From assembly GCA_040002995.1 (NCBI GenBank), contig JBDUDK010000049.1:1-52459 (forward strand): 52,459 nucleotides of DNA, written 5' to 3'. Numbering within the stretch: the stretch's first letter is position 1; every line of letters begins with the position of its first letter. The notes beneath the pieces were generated by a model. That model was not told where the DNA came from and searched no databases. It worked only from the letters and a program-made list of their open reading frames with translations. This DNA comes from JBDUDK01 sp040002995 (GTDB lineage: Bacteria > Actinomycetota > Acidimicrobiia > Acidimicrobiales > Ilumatobacteraceae). Both the position numbers and the translations under genes were made by a program. Positions 16,991 through 25,050 of this stretch are shown piece after piece.

Positions 16991-17536
16991 CTAGATCGCG
17001 CACCAACCGGACTCGGGCCCGTAGTACCGGATCGAGCTGACGTTGTTTGTGAGGGGAAAGTTCAGAGGAGCCCAAGCGCCGCAGCCACCGAAGGTGGTCT
17101 GTGCGCTGCCGCCGAAGTTGACGTCGGTGTAGTGGACAATTGCTCCGCAGGCCCCGTGCTGCGTGGTGCTGATGCGGTCCTCCCACCCGGTGCCGGTGAG
17201 GTTGAGGCCGCCCCCCGTACACCCCGTGCCGTACACCGACAGATTCGAGCCCGAGGTACCCGAGTCGTAATGCCGCGCGAGACGGCGGTTCGTAAACGAG
17301 AGGGGCAAGAACCCGAGGGTGTCGAAGGGCGCGAGCTTGAGCTCCACCGCGACGGTGAGCAGCGACTCGCTGGAATAGCACGAGATCACGCTCACCTTCC
17401 CCGACTCGAGCTCGGCGCTGCTCAGGAGCGTCGTATAGCAATACTCAGCCTTTCCTCCCGCCCAGGCCGGCGCCGCCACGGCGGGCATGACTGCAGCGAG
17501 TGCTGCTGTTGCACAAAAGATCGCGCGAGCTGACAA
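16991..17536 (-). CDS. Secreted Cys-rich protein with crystallin-like segment
   Basis: A 181-residue exported protein. The signal peptide is ATAALAAVMPAVAAPAWAGG (cleavage near AWA-GG). The mature part carries six or more cysteines. Its last ~55 residues, GACGAIVHYTDVNFGGSAQT then FGGCGAWAPLNFPLTNNVSS then IRYYG, resemble a beta/gamma-crystallin Greek-key repeat or the I36 inhibitor type (D-x-N-F-G-G ... N-x-x-S-S-I-R). The function is unknown; Ca-binding or a protease-inhibitor-like fold is a guess. The start appears to be TTG at 17536 with GGAGG about ten bases upstream; no ATG or GTG fits. Confidence 0.6.
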   Translation of the reverse strand: MSARAIFCATAALAAVMPAVAAPAWAGGKAEYCYTTLLSSAELESGKVSVISCYSSESLLTVAVELKLAPFDTLGFLPLSFTNRRLARHYDSGTSGSNLSVYGTGCTGGGLNLTGTGWEDRISTTQHGACGAIVHYTDVNFGGSAQTTFGGCGAWAPLNFPLTNNVSSIRYYGPESGWCAI

Positions 17537-17596
17537 AGACCTGTTACCTCCATGGTTGGCGGAGAAAATGTGGGAGGACCGGGGGGGTCGCCCTCC

Positions 17597-18619
17597 TCAC
17601 CCCGACACGGTGACGACGGGGACTTGGCCGCTCCCGGTGGGCGCAGTGCGGGCGAGGTCCTTCCACGTCGCCTCTGACACCGCTCGAACCGAATTCGCGA
17701 CATCGATCATCGAAGTTTTCGAAATATTTCCGCCGAGGATGGCCCTGGCGTCGCCGAGCGCCCAACTGACGACCGAACCCGCGCCTCCGGGATCGGTGGC
17801 GGCCAGCCCCGGTGCACCGTCGACGGAGACGAACGATGCGTCGTCGTAGAGCCAGGCTTCGGCCCGCGGGTCGTAGGGGGAGCCCTCGAAGATCGTCAGC
17901 GTCACCTCCGCGCCGCTTCCCGTCCGAAACGTCATGGCGTGGTCGACCGCCGAAGCCGCATAGACACTCCGGTCGGGCCCGTCGTAGTCGAGCGTGAAGC
18001 CCGCCGGGGTCGACACCGATCCCGCAAGGAGGCTGGACACGACGTCGCGGGCAAGACGCTCCGTCTCGGCATCGTCGATTCGTCGTGTTCCGACTCGAAG
18101 CACCTCGCCGGCGGGTGTCGTCACGCGTACGACTGCGGTCTGCCAGAAATTCACGCGAGCCGGAGTGAACACTCCGGGCAGACCGTTCACGTCAATCACC
18201 CGCGTCTCGGATTCGGCTAGCGAACCCAGGAACCCGAGATTGTCGGACGAGGGTTTGCTCAACACCAGCGCCGCGGCCCCACGCCGGAACACCCACACAT
18301 TTGGCGGCGCGTTCCGCGGTGCGGAGCTCGACGTCACGTCGGTGACGGTCCAGCCTGATGGGAGCGGAGCAGGCAGAGCAAAGCGCACCCCGGTCGTGAC
18401 GTTGACGGGTGCCGTCGTGTCTCGCCCGTAGGTGGTGATCACCACGATGACCGCGATGAGCACCGCGACCGTGGCCAGGGCGAATCCGAGTTGCCTTCGG
18501 TCGGGACGCCTTGGCTCTCGAGCCGCGATCACCGCCGAGGCCCAGACGGCATCGGCGCCTCGAGGATTAGCTCGCTCCACGGCTCTACGGATGACGGCGG
18601 TGTCATCGAACATGGTCAT
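17597..18619 (-). CDS. Putative anti-sigma factor, single-span
   Basis: A protein of about 340 residues. An N-terminal cytosolic region (MTMFDDTAVIRRAVERANPR) is followed by a membrane span (GFALATVAVLIAVIVVITTY) and a ~270-residue exported domain with two similar halves, each having a WxxxxARAIL-like or VNFWQTAVVRV beta region. The ATG at 18619 overlaps the sigma-factor stop as ATGA, the usual arrangement of an ECF sigma with its membrane anti-sigma partner. No zinc-type HxxxCxxC motif is present, so it would be a non-ZAS anti-sigma. The exported domain is unrecognised. The open frame continues 38 codons upstream, inside the sigma gene, and I discard that part. Confidence 0.6.
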   Translation of the reverse strand: MTMFDDTAVIRRAVERANPRGADAVWASAVIAAREPRRPDRRQLGFALATVAVLIAVIVVITTYGRDTTAPVNVTTGVRFALPAPLPSGWTVTDVTSSSAPRNAPPNVWVFRRGAAALVLSKPSSDNLGFLGSLAESETRVIDVNGLPGVFTPARVNFWQTAVVRVTTPAGEVLRVGTRRIDDAETERLARDVVSSLLAGSVSTPAGFTLDYDGPDRSVYAASAVDHAMTFRTGSGAEVTLTIFEGSPYDPRAEAWLYDDASFVSVDGAPGLAATDPGGAGSVVSWALGDARAILGGNISKTSMIDVANSVRAVSEATWKDLARTAPTGSGQVPVVTVSG

Positions 18620-19146
18620 GACGGATTCTCCTTTTCGATGCGCTCCCGCAACGCGCGGCGGGCCCTGGTTGCTCTTAAGCGAACTGATGCTTCGGGGCGC
18701 CCCATAAGCGCTCCGACCTCGGCAAACGACCACCCTTCGACATCGACGAGAAAGACGATCGCCCGGTCGATTGGCCGCAGCGTGAGCAGGATCTCGAGAT
18801 CCGACGGGTACACAGGCTCGGCGGCGTGTGCCACATCAGGTTTGACTCGCTGCCGAAGGCGCTTCTGCCGCGCTGCTAGCCGTCGCCGGTTCGAGCGAAG
18901 GTTCACGATCACTCGGCGGAGGTAGGCGTTGAAATTGTCGACGTCGTCGAGATCGCCCCTCCGCAGGACGCGCATCAGCGCTTCCTGCAGCAAGTCGTCG
19001 GGATCGTCGTCGAAATCGCAAATCGATGCCGCGAACCGGCGTAGATCTGGGTAGAGGCGGGCGAACTCTTCGCGGGCGGTGCGCGGGTCAACCATCGAGG
19101 CTCGCTCGCCCCGCTCGAGCTCGAGCGGTCGATTCATCGCCACCAA
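18616..19146 (-). CDS. ECF-family RNA polymerase sigma factor
   Basis: A 176-residue extracytoplasmic-function sigma factor. Region 2 is visible as FARLYPDLRRFAASI, DDDPDDLLQEALMRVL and NFNAYLRRVIVNLRSNRRR; region 4 as LEILLTLRPIDRAIVFLVDV followed by GWSFAEVGALMGRPEASVRL, the helix-turn-helix that reads the -35 element. It would direct RNA polymerase to a small regulon, probably under control of the coupled membrane protein downstream. The first 17 residues before MVDPRTAREEF may not be translated. A gap of 192 bases separates it from hypD with nothing recognisable in it. Confidence 0.9.
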   Translation of the reverse strand: MVAMNRPLELERGERASMVDPRTAREEFARLYPDLRRFAASICDFDDDPDDLLQEALMRVLRRGDLDDVDNFNAYLRRVIVNLRSNRRRLAARQKRLRQRVKPDVAHAAEPVYPSDLEILLTLRPIDRAIVFLVDVEGWSFAEVGALMGRPEASVRLRATRARRALRERIEKENPS

Positions 19147-19338
19147 TGACCCCGCCGACGCTCGAAACGCGCCATCGCGCGCGCAATTTTTTCCTCAAGC
19201 GAGACGAGCCCACCTCACGGCGCACAGCTACCGATACTCGCAGTTTGGGCCTTTACATAGAGGAGTCAGGCCCAACAGCGCGATTCGCGATGGCTCCGTC
19301 ACACCGCCCACACGGGCCGTGGAGGGGGTTCCCGATTG

Positions 19339-20463
19339 TCAGCGGCGACCCAACGTGACCGCGGCCTCGCGGTGGAGGCGGCCGAAGTTGTAGTACGCGG
19401 CGCACGCGCCTTCGGATGACACCATGCACGTGCCGATCGGAGTCTCCGGCGTGCACGCGGTGCCGAATACCTTGCACTCCCACGGCTTGATGACGCCCTT
19501 GAGCACCTCGCCGCACTGGCACGCCTTGGGGTCGGCCACCCGGACATTGGGGATCGAGTACCGAAGTTCGGCGTCGAACGTCGCGAACTCGCGGCGGAGC
19601 TTCAGCGCGCTCTGCGAGATGAAGCCGAGTCCACGCCACTCGAAGTGGGGTCGCAGCTCAAATACCTCGGCCAGCACTTCGAGGGCGCGCGGGTTACCTT
19701 CGTCGCGAACGACACGCGTGTACTGGTTCTCGACCTCGCACCGGCCCTCGCGTATCTGCGTGAGGAGCATCACGATGGCCTGCAAGATGTCGAGCGGCTC
19801 GAACCCGGCCGTCACGAGCGGTTTGCCATACTGCGCGGGCACGAATCGGTAGGGCCGGTTTCCCACAACCGTCGAGACGTGGCCCGGCCCCAGGAAGCCG
19901 TCGAGGCGCAAGTCGGGTGACTCAAGAATTGCTTTGATCGGCGGCACGATCGTGACGTGGTTGCAAAAGACGCTGAAATTCGTGACGCCGAGCTCACGCG
20001 CCCGTAGGAGCGTGATCGCGGTCGATGGCGCGGTGGTCTCGAAACCGACGGCGAAGAACACCACCTCGCGGTCGGGTGACTCGACGGCGATTCGCAGCGC
20101 GTCGAGCGGGGAGTAGACAAAGCGGACGTCGGCGCCGAGTGCCTTCGCCTGCAACAGGTTTCCGCGCCCGCCTGGCACGCGCATCATGTCGCCGAACGAC
20201 GTGAAGATCACTCCGGGCGTCTCCGCTACCGCGATGGCGTCGTCGACGCGACCCATCGGAATCACGCATACCGGACAACCTGGCCCGTGGACGAGCTCAA
20301 CGTTCTCCGGTAGCACGTGCTCGATGCCGTGGCGGTAAATGGTGTGCGTGTGGCCGCCGCACACCTCCATGAACTTGAAATGCTGATCGCCGGCGAGCTC
20401 AACGATGCGTCCGACCAGCGCGCGCGCTGCCGTCGGATCGCGGTACTCGTCGACAAACTTCAT
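19339..20463 (-). CDS. hypD: Hydrogenase maturation protein HypD
   Basis: A 374-residue [4Fe-4S] scaffold protein on which, with HypC, the Fe(CN)2CO unit of [NiFe]-hydrogenase is built. The start MKFVDEYRD is canonical (ATG 20463). Motifs: FMEVCGGHTHTIYRHGIEHV, HGPGCPVCVIPMG (the redox Cys pair), GFETTAPSTAI, and C-terminal iron-sulfur ligands in ACQCGEVLKG, WECKVFGTACTPETPIGTCM and SSEGACAAYY. It is the last gene of the hydrogenase operon, starting 7 bases after a small YtxH-like gene. Confidence 0.97.
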   Translation of the reverse strand: MKFVDEYRDPTAARALVGRIVELAGDQHFKFMEVCGGHTHTIYRHGIEHVLPENVELVHGPGCPVCVIPMGRVDDAIAVAETPGVIFTSFGDMMRVPGGRGNLLQAKALGADVRFVYSPLDALRIAVESPDREVVFFAVGFETTAPSTAITLLRARELGVTNFSVFCNHVTIVPPIKAILESPDLRLDGFLGPGHVSTVVGNRPYRFVPAQYGKPLVTAGFEPLDILQAIVMLLTQIREGRCEVENQYTRVVRDEGNPRALEVLAEVFELRPHFEWRGLGFISQSALKLRREFATFDAELRYSIPNVRVADPKACQCGEVLKGVIKPWECKVFGTACTPETPIGTCMVSSEGACAAYYNFGRLHREAAVTLGRR

Positions 20464-20470
20464 TGCGGTG

Positions 20471-20704
20471 TCACGCGACCCGTGAGAGGCCCGTGTGCCC
20501 TGGCGCGGACTGAAGCCGATCCGCGAGTAGGCCCCCGCCCCGGCGAAGCAGGTCGCGTGCCAACGACAGTCCTCCGCTGGCCAAGTCCTTGACCTCGTCG
20601 GAGCTCGCGATCGTCTTCCAGGCCGAGCGCAACTCGTCATAGCCCTTCTCGCCCGCTCGAGTGCCGAGGACATATCCGATCACTACGCCCACTAGTGCGC
20701 CCAT
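20471..20704 (-). CDS. Small YtxH-like membrane protein (paralogue 1)
   Basis: A 77-residue protein beginning with a short membrane span carrying GxxxG-type spacing (ALVGVVIGYVLGTRAG), then an amphipathic region EKGYDELRSAWKTIASSDEV and a basic tail. The pattern span-RAG-x-x-G-x-D/E is that of YtxH-like small membrane proteins. It starts two bases after hypC, with GGAGG overlapping the hypC end, and is followed 7 bases later by hypD, so it is embedded within the maturation genes. A paralogue is encoded at 34600-34896 (shared GY..G.RAG..G.D and SDE.K.L). The function is unknown; a membrane tether or assembly role is inferred from context. Confidence 0.75.
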   Translation of the reverse strand: MGALVGVVIGYVLGTRAGEKGYDELRSAWKTIASSDEVKDLASGGLSLARDLLRRGGGLLADRLQSAPGHTGLSRVA

Positions 20705-20706
20705 TA

Positions 20707-20997
20707 TTAGCCTCCTCGTACGTTGGTCGTGATCCTTGACGCGTTCAGTGCCTCGATCTCATCGGTGTAGGCCTGGCCCATCAGTTGCAAGCCCTCGAGC
20801 GCGAGCTGTGCCTCGGCCTCGTCGATCTTCGACATCGCAAACCCGACGTGGATCAGCACCCAATCGCCCTTCTGCAGCCCCTCGTCCTCGAGCAGCCCGA
20901 TGTTGATCACGCGGGTGACGCCGCTGACATTGACGCGCGCCAAATGCTCGTGCTCGTCCATGAACTCCACGAGTTGTCCGGGAATGCCGAGACACAT
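20707..20997 (-). CDS. hypC: Hydrogenase maturation chaperone HypC
   Basis: A 96-residue HypC/HupF chaperone. It begins MCLGIPGQLVEF, with the essential Cys2 that contacts the iron and the large-subunit precursor. The OB-fold core follows (LARVNVSGVTRVINIGLLED, then LQKGDWVLIHVGFAMSKIDE). HypC escorts HypD-bound Fe(CN)2CO into apo-HhyL. The start (20997) is fixed by the MCLGIP motif, though the frame is open 47 codons further. It sits 11 bases after hypA. A second HypC-like domain occurs at the C-terminus of the protein at 32677-33375. Confidence 0.95.
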   Translation of the reverse strand: MCLGIPGQLVEFMDEHEHLARVNVSGVTRVINIGLLEDEGLQKGDWVLIHVGFAMSKIDEAEAQLALEGLQLMGQAYTDEIEALNASRITTNVRGG

Positions 20998-21008
20998 GCC
21001 GTTGGCCC

Positions 21009-21344
21009 CTAGCTCCGGTACTCGATCGACTCGAGCACCAGCTCGTCGCCACCAATTAATTCGACATCGACCCCTTCGCAGATCCGACACGACAAGGGGA
21101 TTTCCTCGCATTCCCATGTCGCACCGCAGCCCAGGCAATGCGCGCTCACCGGCAGTAGCACCAGCTCGGCGGTGGCGTCCTCGGCAATGGTGCCCGCCGC
21201 CGCCACCGCGAACGACTGGTCGAAGGCCTCGGGATGCACATGGTGCAACCGGCCGACGCGAATAGTGACCTTGGCGACCGGTCGATCACCGACCCGCCTC
21301 TCCACAGCGTCGACAATCGCGGTGCACAACCCAAGCTCATGCAT
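21009..21344 (-). CDS. hypA: Hydrogenase nickel-insertion protein HypA
   Basis: A 111-residue nickel chaperone. It begins MHELGLCTAIVDAVERRVGD; the N-terminal MHE supplies the nickel ligands. The zinc site is CLGC...CRIC with GATWECEEIPLSCRICEGV between. HypA normally hands nickel to the large subunit together with the GTPase HypB, but no hypB lies in this window. The start is ATG at 21344, one base after the YceI stop, with GGAGGG eight bases upstream. Confidence 0.95.
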   Translation of the reverse strand: MHELGLCTAIVDAVERRVGDRPVAKVTIRVGRLHHVHPEAFDQSFAVAAAGTIAEDATAELVLLPVSAHCLGCGATWECEEIPLSCRICEGVDVELIGGDELVLESIEYRS

Positions 21345-21345
21345 T

Positions 21346-21864
21346 TCAAACACCCTCCTGCTCGGCAACGATGACTACCCGAACGCGCACTTCTGGCTCG
21401 ACCTTCAGCATGAGGATCCTCGGGGGCTCCATGCCGAAATCGCGAATGTCGAAGGTCGACTCACCCTCGAGCCGGATGGTCTTGTCGTCCTGTACGGCCA
21501 ACGTCATCTCATCCTCGTAGCTGCGGGTCACGCCTTTGAACGTCAGGTCGCCGCGAACGAGGAACCGGCCGTCCTTGCCGGTGTCCTTCATGGCCGTGAG
21601 GTCGCCCTCGATCGTCGGATAGCGGCGCGAGTCGATGCGTCGTTTGAGCTCTCGGTCCTCCAACCGATTGCCCGACGAGAGGTTCTCGACCGGGAACTGG
21701 ACGTGGGCTGCGGGAGCTACTGAAAGGTTCACCCGGCCGCCCCCCTGCACCTCGAGGTCGAGGGTGCCTTCGAGCCCGTCGGTGGACGAGTCGATCGGAT
21801 GGAGGCTCGAGCGGGCGTGAATCCACACCTGCGAGCGATCCGGTAGGACGCGGAAACGGGCCAC
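21346..21864 (-). CDS. YceI-like lipocalin-fold protein (paralogue 1)
   Basis: A 172-residue protein of the YceI family, an extended beta-barrel that in characterised members binds polyisoprenoids or quinones in its cavity. It starts MARFRVLPDRSQVWIHARSS with no signal peptide, so it should be cytosolic. The core is SGNRLEDRELKRRIDSRRYP, RFLVRGDLTFKGVTRSYEDE and GESTFDIRDFG. It is clearly paralogous to the C-terminal half of the PadR fusion at 33521-34561 (shared L.SGN.L.D.EL.RRID.RR.P and FD.RDF). The ATG at 21864 uses an AGGAGG that overlaps the stop of the 34-residue peptide gene. Placement between protease and hypA suggests a hydrogenase-related role, perhaps quinone handling (inference). 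Confidence 0.85.
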   Translation of the reverse strand: MARFRVLPDRSQVWIHARSSLHPIDSSTDGLEGTLDLEVQGGGRVNLSVAPAAHVQFPVENLSSGNRLEDRELKRRIDSRRYPTIEGDLTAMKDTGKDGRFLVRGDLTFKGVTRSYEDEMTLAVQDDKTIRLEGESTFDIRDFGMEPPRILMLKVEPEVRVRVVIVAEQEGV

Positions 21865-21870
21865 GACCTC

Positions 21871-21975
21871 CTACATCTCCCGCATCTTGAGGTAACGAGC
21901 TATGTCGGGGAGCGACTTCACCACCAGGCCGCCCACCAGAGCGAACGCCAACGAAAGCACGAAGCGTCGGATCAT
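21871..21975 (-). CDS. 34-residue single-span membrane peptide (paralogue 1)
   Basis: A tiny gene that standard length cut-offs miss. The product begins MIRRFVLSLAFALVGGLVVK and ends SLPDIARYLKMREM: two Arg, a 15-residue membrane span, and a basic amphipathic tail. Its ATG overlaps the stop of the maturation-protease gene as ATGA, and its stop lies 6 bases before the YceI ATG, whose ribosome site covers it. That tight packing, plus a near-identical peptide at 34877-34981, argues it is translated. It may belong to the short DUF6893-like family. The function is unknown; membrane tethering is a guess. Confidence 0.75.
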   Translation of the reverse strand: MIRRFVLSLAFALVGGLVVKSLPDIARYLKMREM

Positions 21976-23789
21976 GCGAACGTCTCCTTTCTCATTCCAC
22001 ACAGTTCGGTGACGAGATCTCTAACGACGTCCACGGCGGTCTCGACGGCCGCCGCGACGGGCTCGGAAAGACCCATCGTCTCTTCGATCACGGCGGGCTG
22101 GCAACCGACAATAAGCACGCGGCCGATGGCGCCGCCTAGGCCGGCCAGAGCGCCCAACACCACCGCTGGATTCATCGAGTGCGCGTCGAGCGTCGGGGCG
22201 TCTACGCCCTGCTGCTCGAGCTGCTCGGGTTCGAGTACGGCGATCGTGCCAGGCGGCTCGCCGAGCGGCACGGCGTCGATGAGCACGAGCGCGTCGTAGC
22301 CATCGAGCAACTCATAGGCGAGATGCACGCCGCGGATGCCGAAATCGGTTACTTGCGTGCCCTTGGGCATCGCCATGCCGGCCATGCGGTTGGCGACCTC
22401 GACGCCGAAACCGTCATCGCCGAGGAAGATGTTGCCGATGCCAGCGACCAGTATCCGGGGGGTCGTCTGTTCTCGAATCGGCTCGATCTCGTCGGGAAAG
22501 AAGTACAGGTAGCGCCCCTGCCACTCGAACAGGTCGTTGGCGGGGTCGTTGTCGAGCGTGACGGCAACGTGCTGTTCACCGTCGACGTCATGAAAGACCC
22601 CTGCCACAGTGGCCGGCTGGTCGGCGAGGAACAGGTCGTGAGCGTCGGCGCGGCGCGATGGTCGCAACACGACACGCGTCCCCTTCATGACCTCGACGCC
22701 GCCGACCCAGACCGTGTCGGTCCACGGATCGACGCTGCTGTCGACGCCCGGGTCCCACCACGGAACGGCGTCTGCACCGGCTGAGGCAGTAGGAGCCTGC
22801 AGGCTGCGCACCGCTCCGTGCAGACGATCCCACACCTCCGGCGGCGCGTTGTCGCACCGGTCGATGATGGCCGCCGCCCGCGCGTCGGTCGCGCGGGCCT
22901 CGGCCTTCTCGTCGTCGGTCAGGGTGAGTATCCGCAACGCCAGGATTTCATCGATCTCGGTGGCGTCGTAGAGGTCGCCCTGGCTCTCCGGTGCAATGGC
23001 CGGATAGTCGTAGAGGATGATCGGTGACGAAAGGACGACGTCGGCCGAACCCTCGTGGCCGATCAGCACGGGGAAAGTGCCGTCGTTCGTGCAGGCGGCC
23101 AGCGCCGCCGTCGCGTCGACGGGCGGATCGAACGAAGACACGAAGGCCCCGTCGCGGAGCGCGAGCAGCGTGTGCACCGACACCAGCGAGTGGCGGACGA
23201 CGTCGTCGCGCGCGGCGCCCGGCTCGCACCAGTCGGTGATGTTGCCCACCTCGATCGAGACCTGCAACCGCCGGTCGCGTCCAGCGGCCTTCGCGACCGA
23301 GATCCGGACAACGCCCTGTACGGCGTCGCGGTGGCGCACGACGCGTCCGGTCGTCCCCACCAACTCGATCTCCTCGGCTGCCGGGAGCTCGAAGGTCACC
23401 TCACGTGCCCCAGCGGTTTGGGAAAGCAAAGCGACGTCGGGCACATCGAACTCCCAGTCGACCGCTTCGTCCCACGGCACGATGAGCGCGCCGTCGACCA
23501 AGAGCGACTCGACGGTGGCACCCGCCATCTCGACAGTGCGTTGTTGCACGTGGAGGCAGCGGATGCGAACGTCGAGCACGGGCTCGCTACCCGCGTCGAC
23601 GAGCACTTCGGTGAGCATCGACGAGCGCTCCGACGTATCGAGTTGTGCGAACGCCTGTGGCACGAGCACGCCGAACTGCCAACGCAGTTGATTTTTCCGA
23701 GACGACGCGCGATACGGGTATAAGACGTAGCCCTCGTAGAGCACCGCGTCGGCTACCGCCTTCGCAGCGGCGAATCGATCCGGGGTCAC
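21972..23789 (-). CDS. Hydrogenase maturation protease with 440-residue N-terminal region
   Basis: A 605-residue fusion. Residues ~443-605 are an M52 hydrogenase maturation endopeptidase: ILVAGIGNIFLGDDGFGVEV, ALVLIDAVPLGEPPGTIAVL and LDAHSMNPA carry the expected nickel-sensing acidic/His positions, with the Glu of GDEG-type motifs being Asp (GDDG). It should clip the 23-residue tail from HhyL after nickel insertion. Residues 1-442 are not a family I can name: an N-terminal part starting AVLYEGYVLYPYRASSRKNQ and, at ~350-440, a small beta-barrel-like part (GTRVVLRPSRRADAHDLFLA, then HVAVTLDNDPANDL). The start is GTG at 23789, overlapping the DUF6084 stop as GTGA. Confidence 0.85.
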   Translation of the reverse strand: MTPDRFAAAKAVADAVLYEGYVLYPYRASSRKNQLRWQFGVLVPQAFAQLDTSERSSMLTEVLVDAGSEPVLDVRIRCLHVQQRTVEMAGATVESLLVDGALIVPWDEAVDWEFDVPDVALLSQTAGAREVTFELPAAEEIELVGTTGRVVRHRDAVQGVVRISVAKAAGRDRRLQVSIEVGNITDWCEPGAARDDVVRHSLVSVHTLLALRDGAFVSSFDPPVDATAALAACTNDGTFPVLIGHEGSADVVLSSPIILYDYPAIAPESQGDLYDATEIDEILALRILTLTDDEKAEARATDARAAAIIDRCDNAPPEVWDRLHGAVRSLQAPTASAGADAVPWWDPGVDSSVDPWTDTVWVGGVEVMKGTRVVLRPSRRADAHDLFLADQPATVAGVFHDVDGEQHVAVTLDNDPANDLFEWQGRYLYFFPDEIEPIREQTTPRILVAGIGNIFLGDDGFGVEVANRMAGMAMPKGTQVTDFGIRGVHLAYELLDGYDALVLIDAVPLGEPPGTIAVLEPEQLEQQGVDAPTLDAHSMNPAVVLGALAGLGGAIGRVLIVGCQPAVIEETMGLSEPVAAAVETAVDVVRDLVTELCGMRKETFA

Positions 23790-24424
23790 GTGTCCTCGCC
23801 TGCTTCCTTCAGCAGCCGCTCAAACGTCTCGTCCCACGTGGGCAGGGCACGCCCGACCTTGAACCGCTGCAACGCGTCGAGCGTGTCGCGCCGGACGCGG
23901 ATCCAGGCGCTGTTGGGGAAGTAGTAGTCCATGACGTCGCGCCACATCGCCACGGGCAAGCGGTACCGCGCCTCTTCGTGCCAAGCCACGGGTGCCGCGG
24001 AGAAGCCGGCGTCGCTCCGGACGAACGCCGTCCCGGAAAACAGCAACAGCAAGGGGATCTCGCCGCTTTCGAGCCCGTAGAGGTATTTCGACCCCGCGAC
24101 CTCGAAGTCGTAGGTGCATGTGACGGGCAGGTCGACTTCGGTGGTGGCGACGAAGCTGCCAACGGTTGTGGCGACGTGCGTCCAGAGAAACGGGCGAAGG
24201 GTCTCGCCCCACCGAGGCGCGTCGCCGAACAATTCGGTGAGCCGCTCCTGCTCCTCAGGCTCGTACCGTCGCCGTTGCGGTTCGATCATGATCTGGCAGC
24301 GCAGCGCGATCGCGTGCACCGGCGCAGCATCGGCTTCGTCGATTTGCAGGCGCAGCAGCAGTGTCGGCACTGCCGCGTACGGTTCGGCGCGGGCGCCGAC
24401 GACGGAGAACGAGAGGGAGGTCAT
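23786..24424 (-). CDS. DUF6084 family hydrogenase-cluster protein
   Basis: A 212-residue soluble protein of unknown function resembling DUF6084, a family I associate with high-affinity hydrogenase clusters. Recognisable text: MTSLSFSVVGARAEPYAAVP, then IALRCQIMIEPQRRRYEPEE, TYDFEVAGSKYLYGLESGEI, and AWIRVRRDTLDALQRFK. It has no transmembrane segment and no Cys cluster. The ATG overlaps the DUF5947 stop as ATGA, and its own stop overlaps the next start as GTGA, so it is made in step with its neighbours. A role in assembly or electron transfer is inferred from location only. Confidence 0.75.
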   Translation of the reverse strand: MTSLSFSVVGARAEPYAAVPTLLLRLQIDEADAAPVHAIALRCQIMIEPQRRRYEPEEQERLTELFGDAPRWGETLRPFLWTHVATTVGSFVATTEVDLPVTCTYDFEVAGSKYLYGLESGEIPLLLLFSGTAFVRSDAGFSAAPVAWHEEARYRLPVAMWRDVMDYYFPNSAWIRVRRDTLDALQRFKVGRALPTWDETFERLLKEAGEDT

Positions 24425-25050
24425 CGCGCCTTGGATCGGACCCGGTCGAAGAACGCCTCGAGGGCTCGATGGGCCTCGCTACCTCCGTCGAAGCCTTTCC
24501 ACAGTCGTCGCAACTCACCGACCAACTCGTAGCACGCGTCGATGGGCACAATGAAGCTTTCGACATCGCCACCGCGATCGGAGTCACTGCGTACCAGCAG
24601 CGCCTCGACATCGGGCACGAGCGTGCCGAGCTCGGGGTTGGCGGCGACGATTTCCTCCCAGACGTCGAGTTCGAGCATCGACTCGGTCGCCCCCGCGGGG
24701 CTCGGATAGAACGCCGCCACCCGCTCGATCGTCGAGTTCAAAAAGAAGAACGCGATGCTCACCGGTATCTGGAGCTCGTCCCATTGAGCCGCCGAGAGCC
24801 GGAAGTCGGTGAACGCGAGATAGCGGTCGGGCACAGCCCGGAAATGGGCGCCACCGGCCCCCTCGGATGTGAACAGCAGGTAGCAGCCCCGGCACGCGCA
24901 CTGCAACGCCCGCCGATGGAGGTCGACCACGTGACCGTGTTCGTCGGCAATCGGCTCGCCGCACATCTCGCAGCACTCGCCGGGGCGAGGTTTCGGCACA
25001 ACCCGGCCGGCGCGAATCCTTTGCAGTACCGCGAGCGGTTCCGACGTCAT
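24421..25050 (-). CDS. DUF5947 family protein with zinc-finger-like Cys pairs
   Basis: A 209-residue protein resembling DUF5947. The N-terminal region has CCEMCGEPIADEHGHVVDLH then LQCACRGCYLLFTSEGAGGA, two Cys pairs that would bind zinc or an iron-sulfur centre. The middle has VPDRYLAFTDFRLSAAQWDE and the C-terminus VESFIVPIDACYELVGELRR followed by LWKGFDGG. The ATG at 25050 overlaps the NifU-like stop as ATGA. By position it is a hydrogenase accessory protein; its biochemical role is unknown. Confidence 0.75.
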   Translation of the reverse strand: MTSEPLAVLQRIRAGRVVPKPRPGECCEMCGEPIADEHGHVVDLHRRALQCACRGCYLLFTSEGAGGAHFRAVPDRYLAFTDFRLSAAQWDELQIPVSIAFFFLNSTIERVAAFYPSPAGATESMLELDVWEEIVAANPELGTLVPDVEALLVRSDSDRGGDVESFIVPIDACYELVGELRRLWKGFDGGSEAHRALEAFFDRVRSKAR

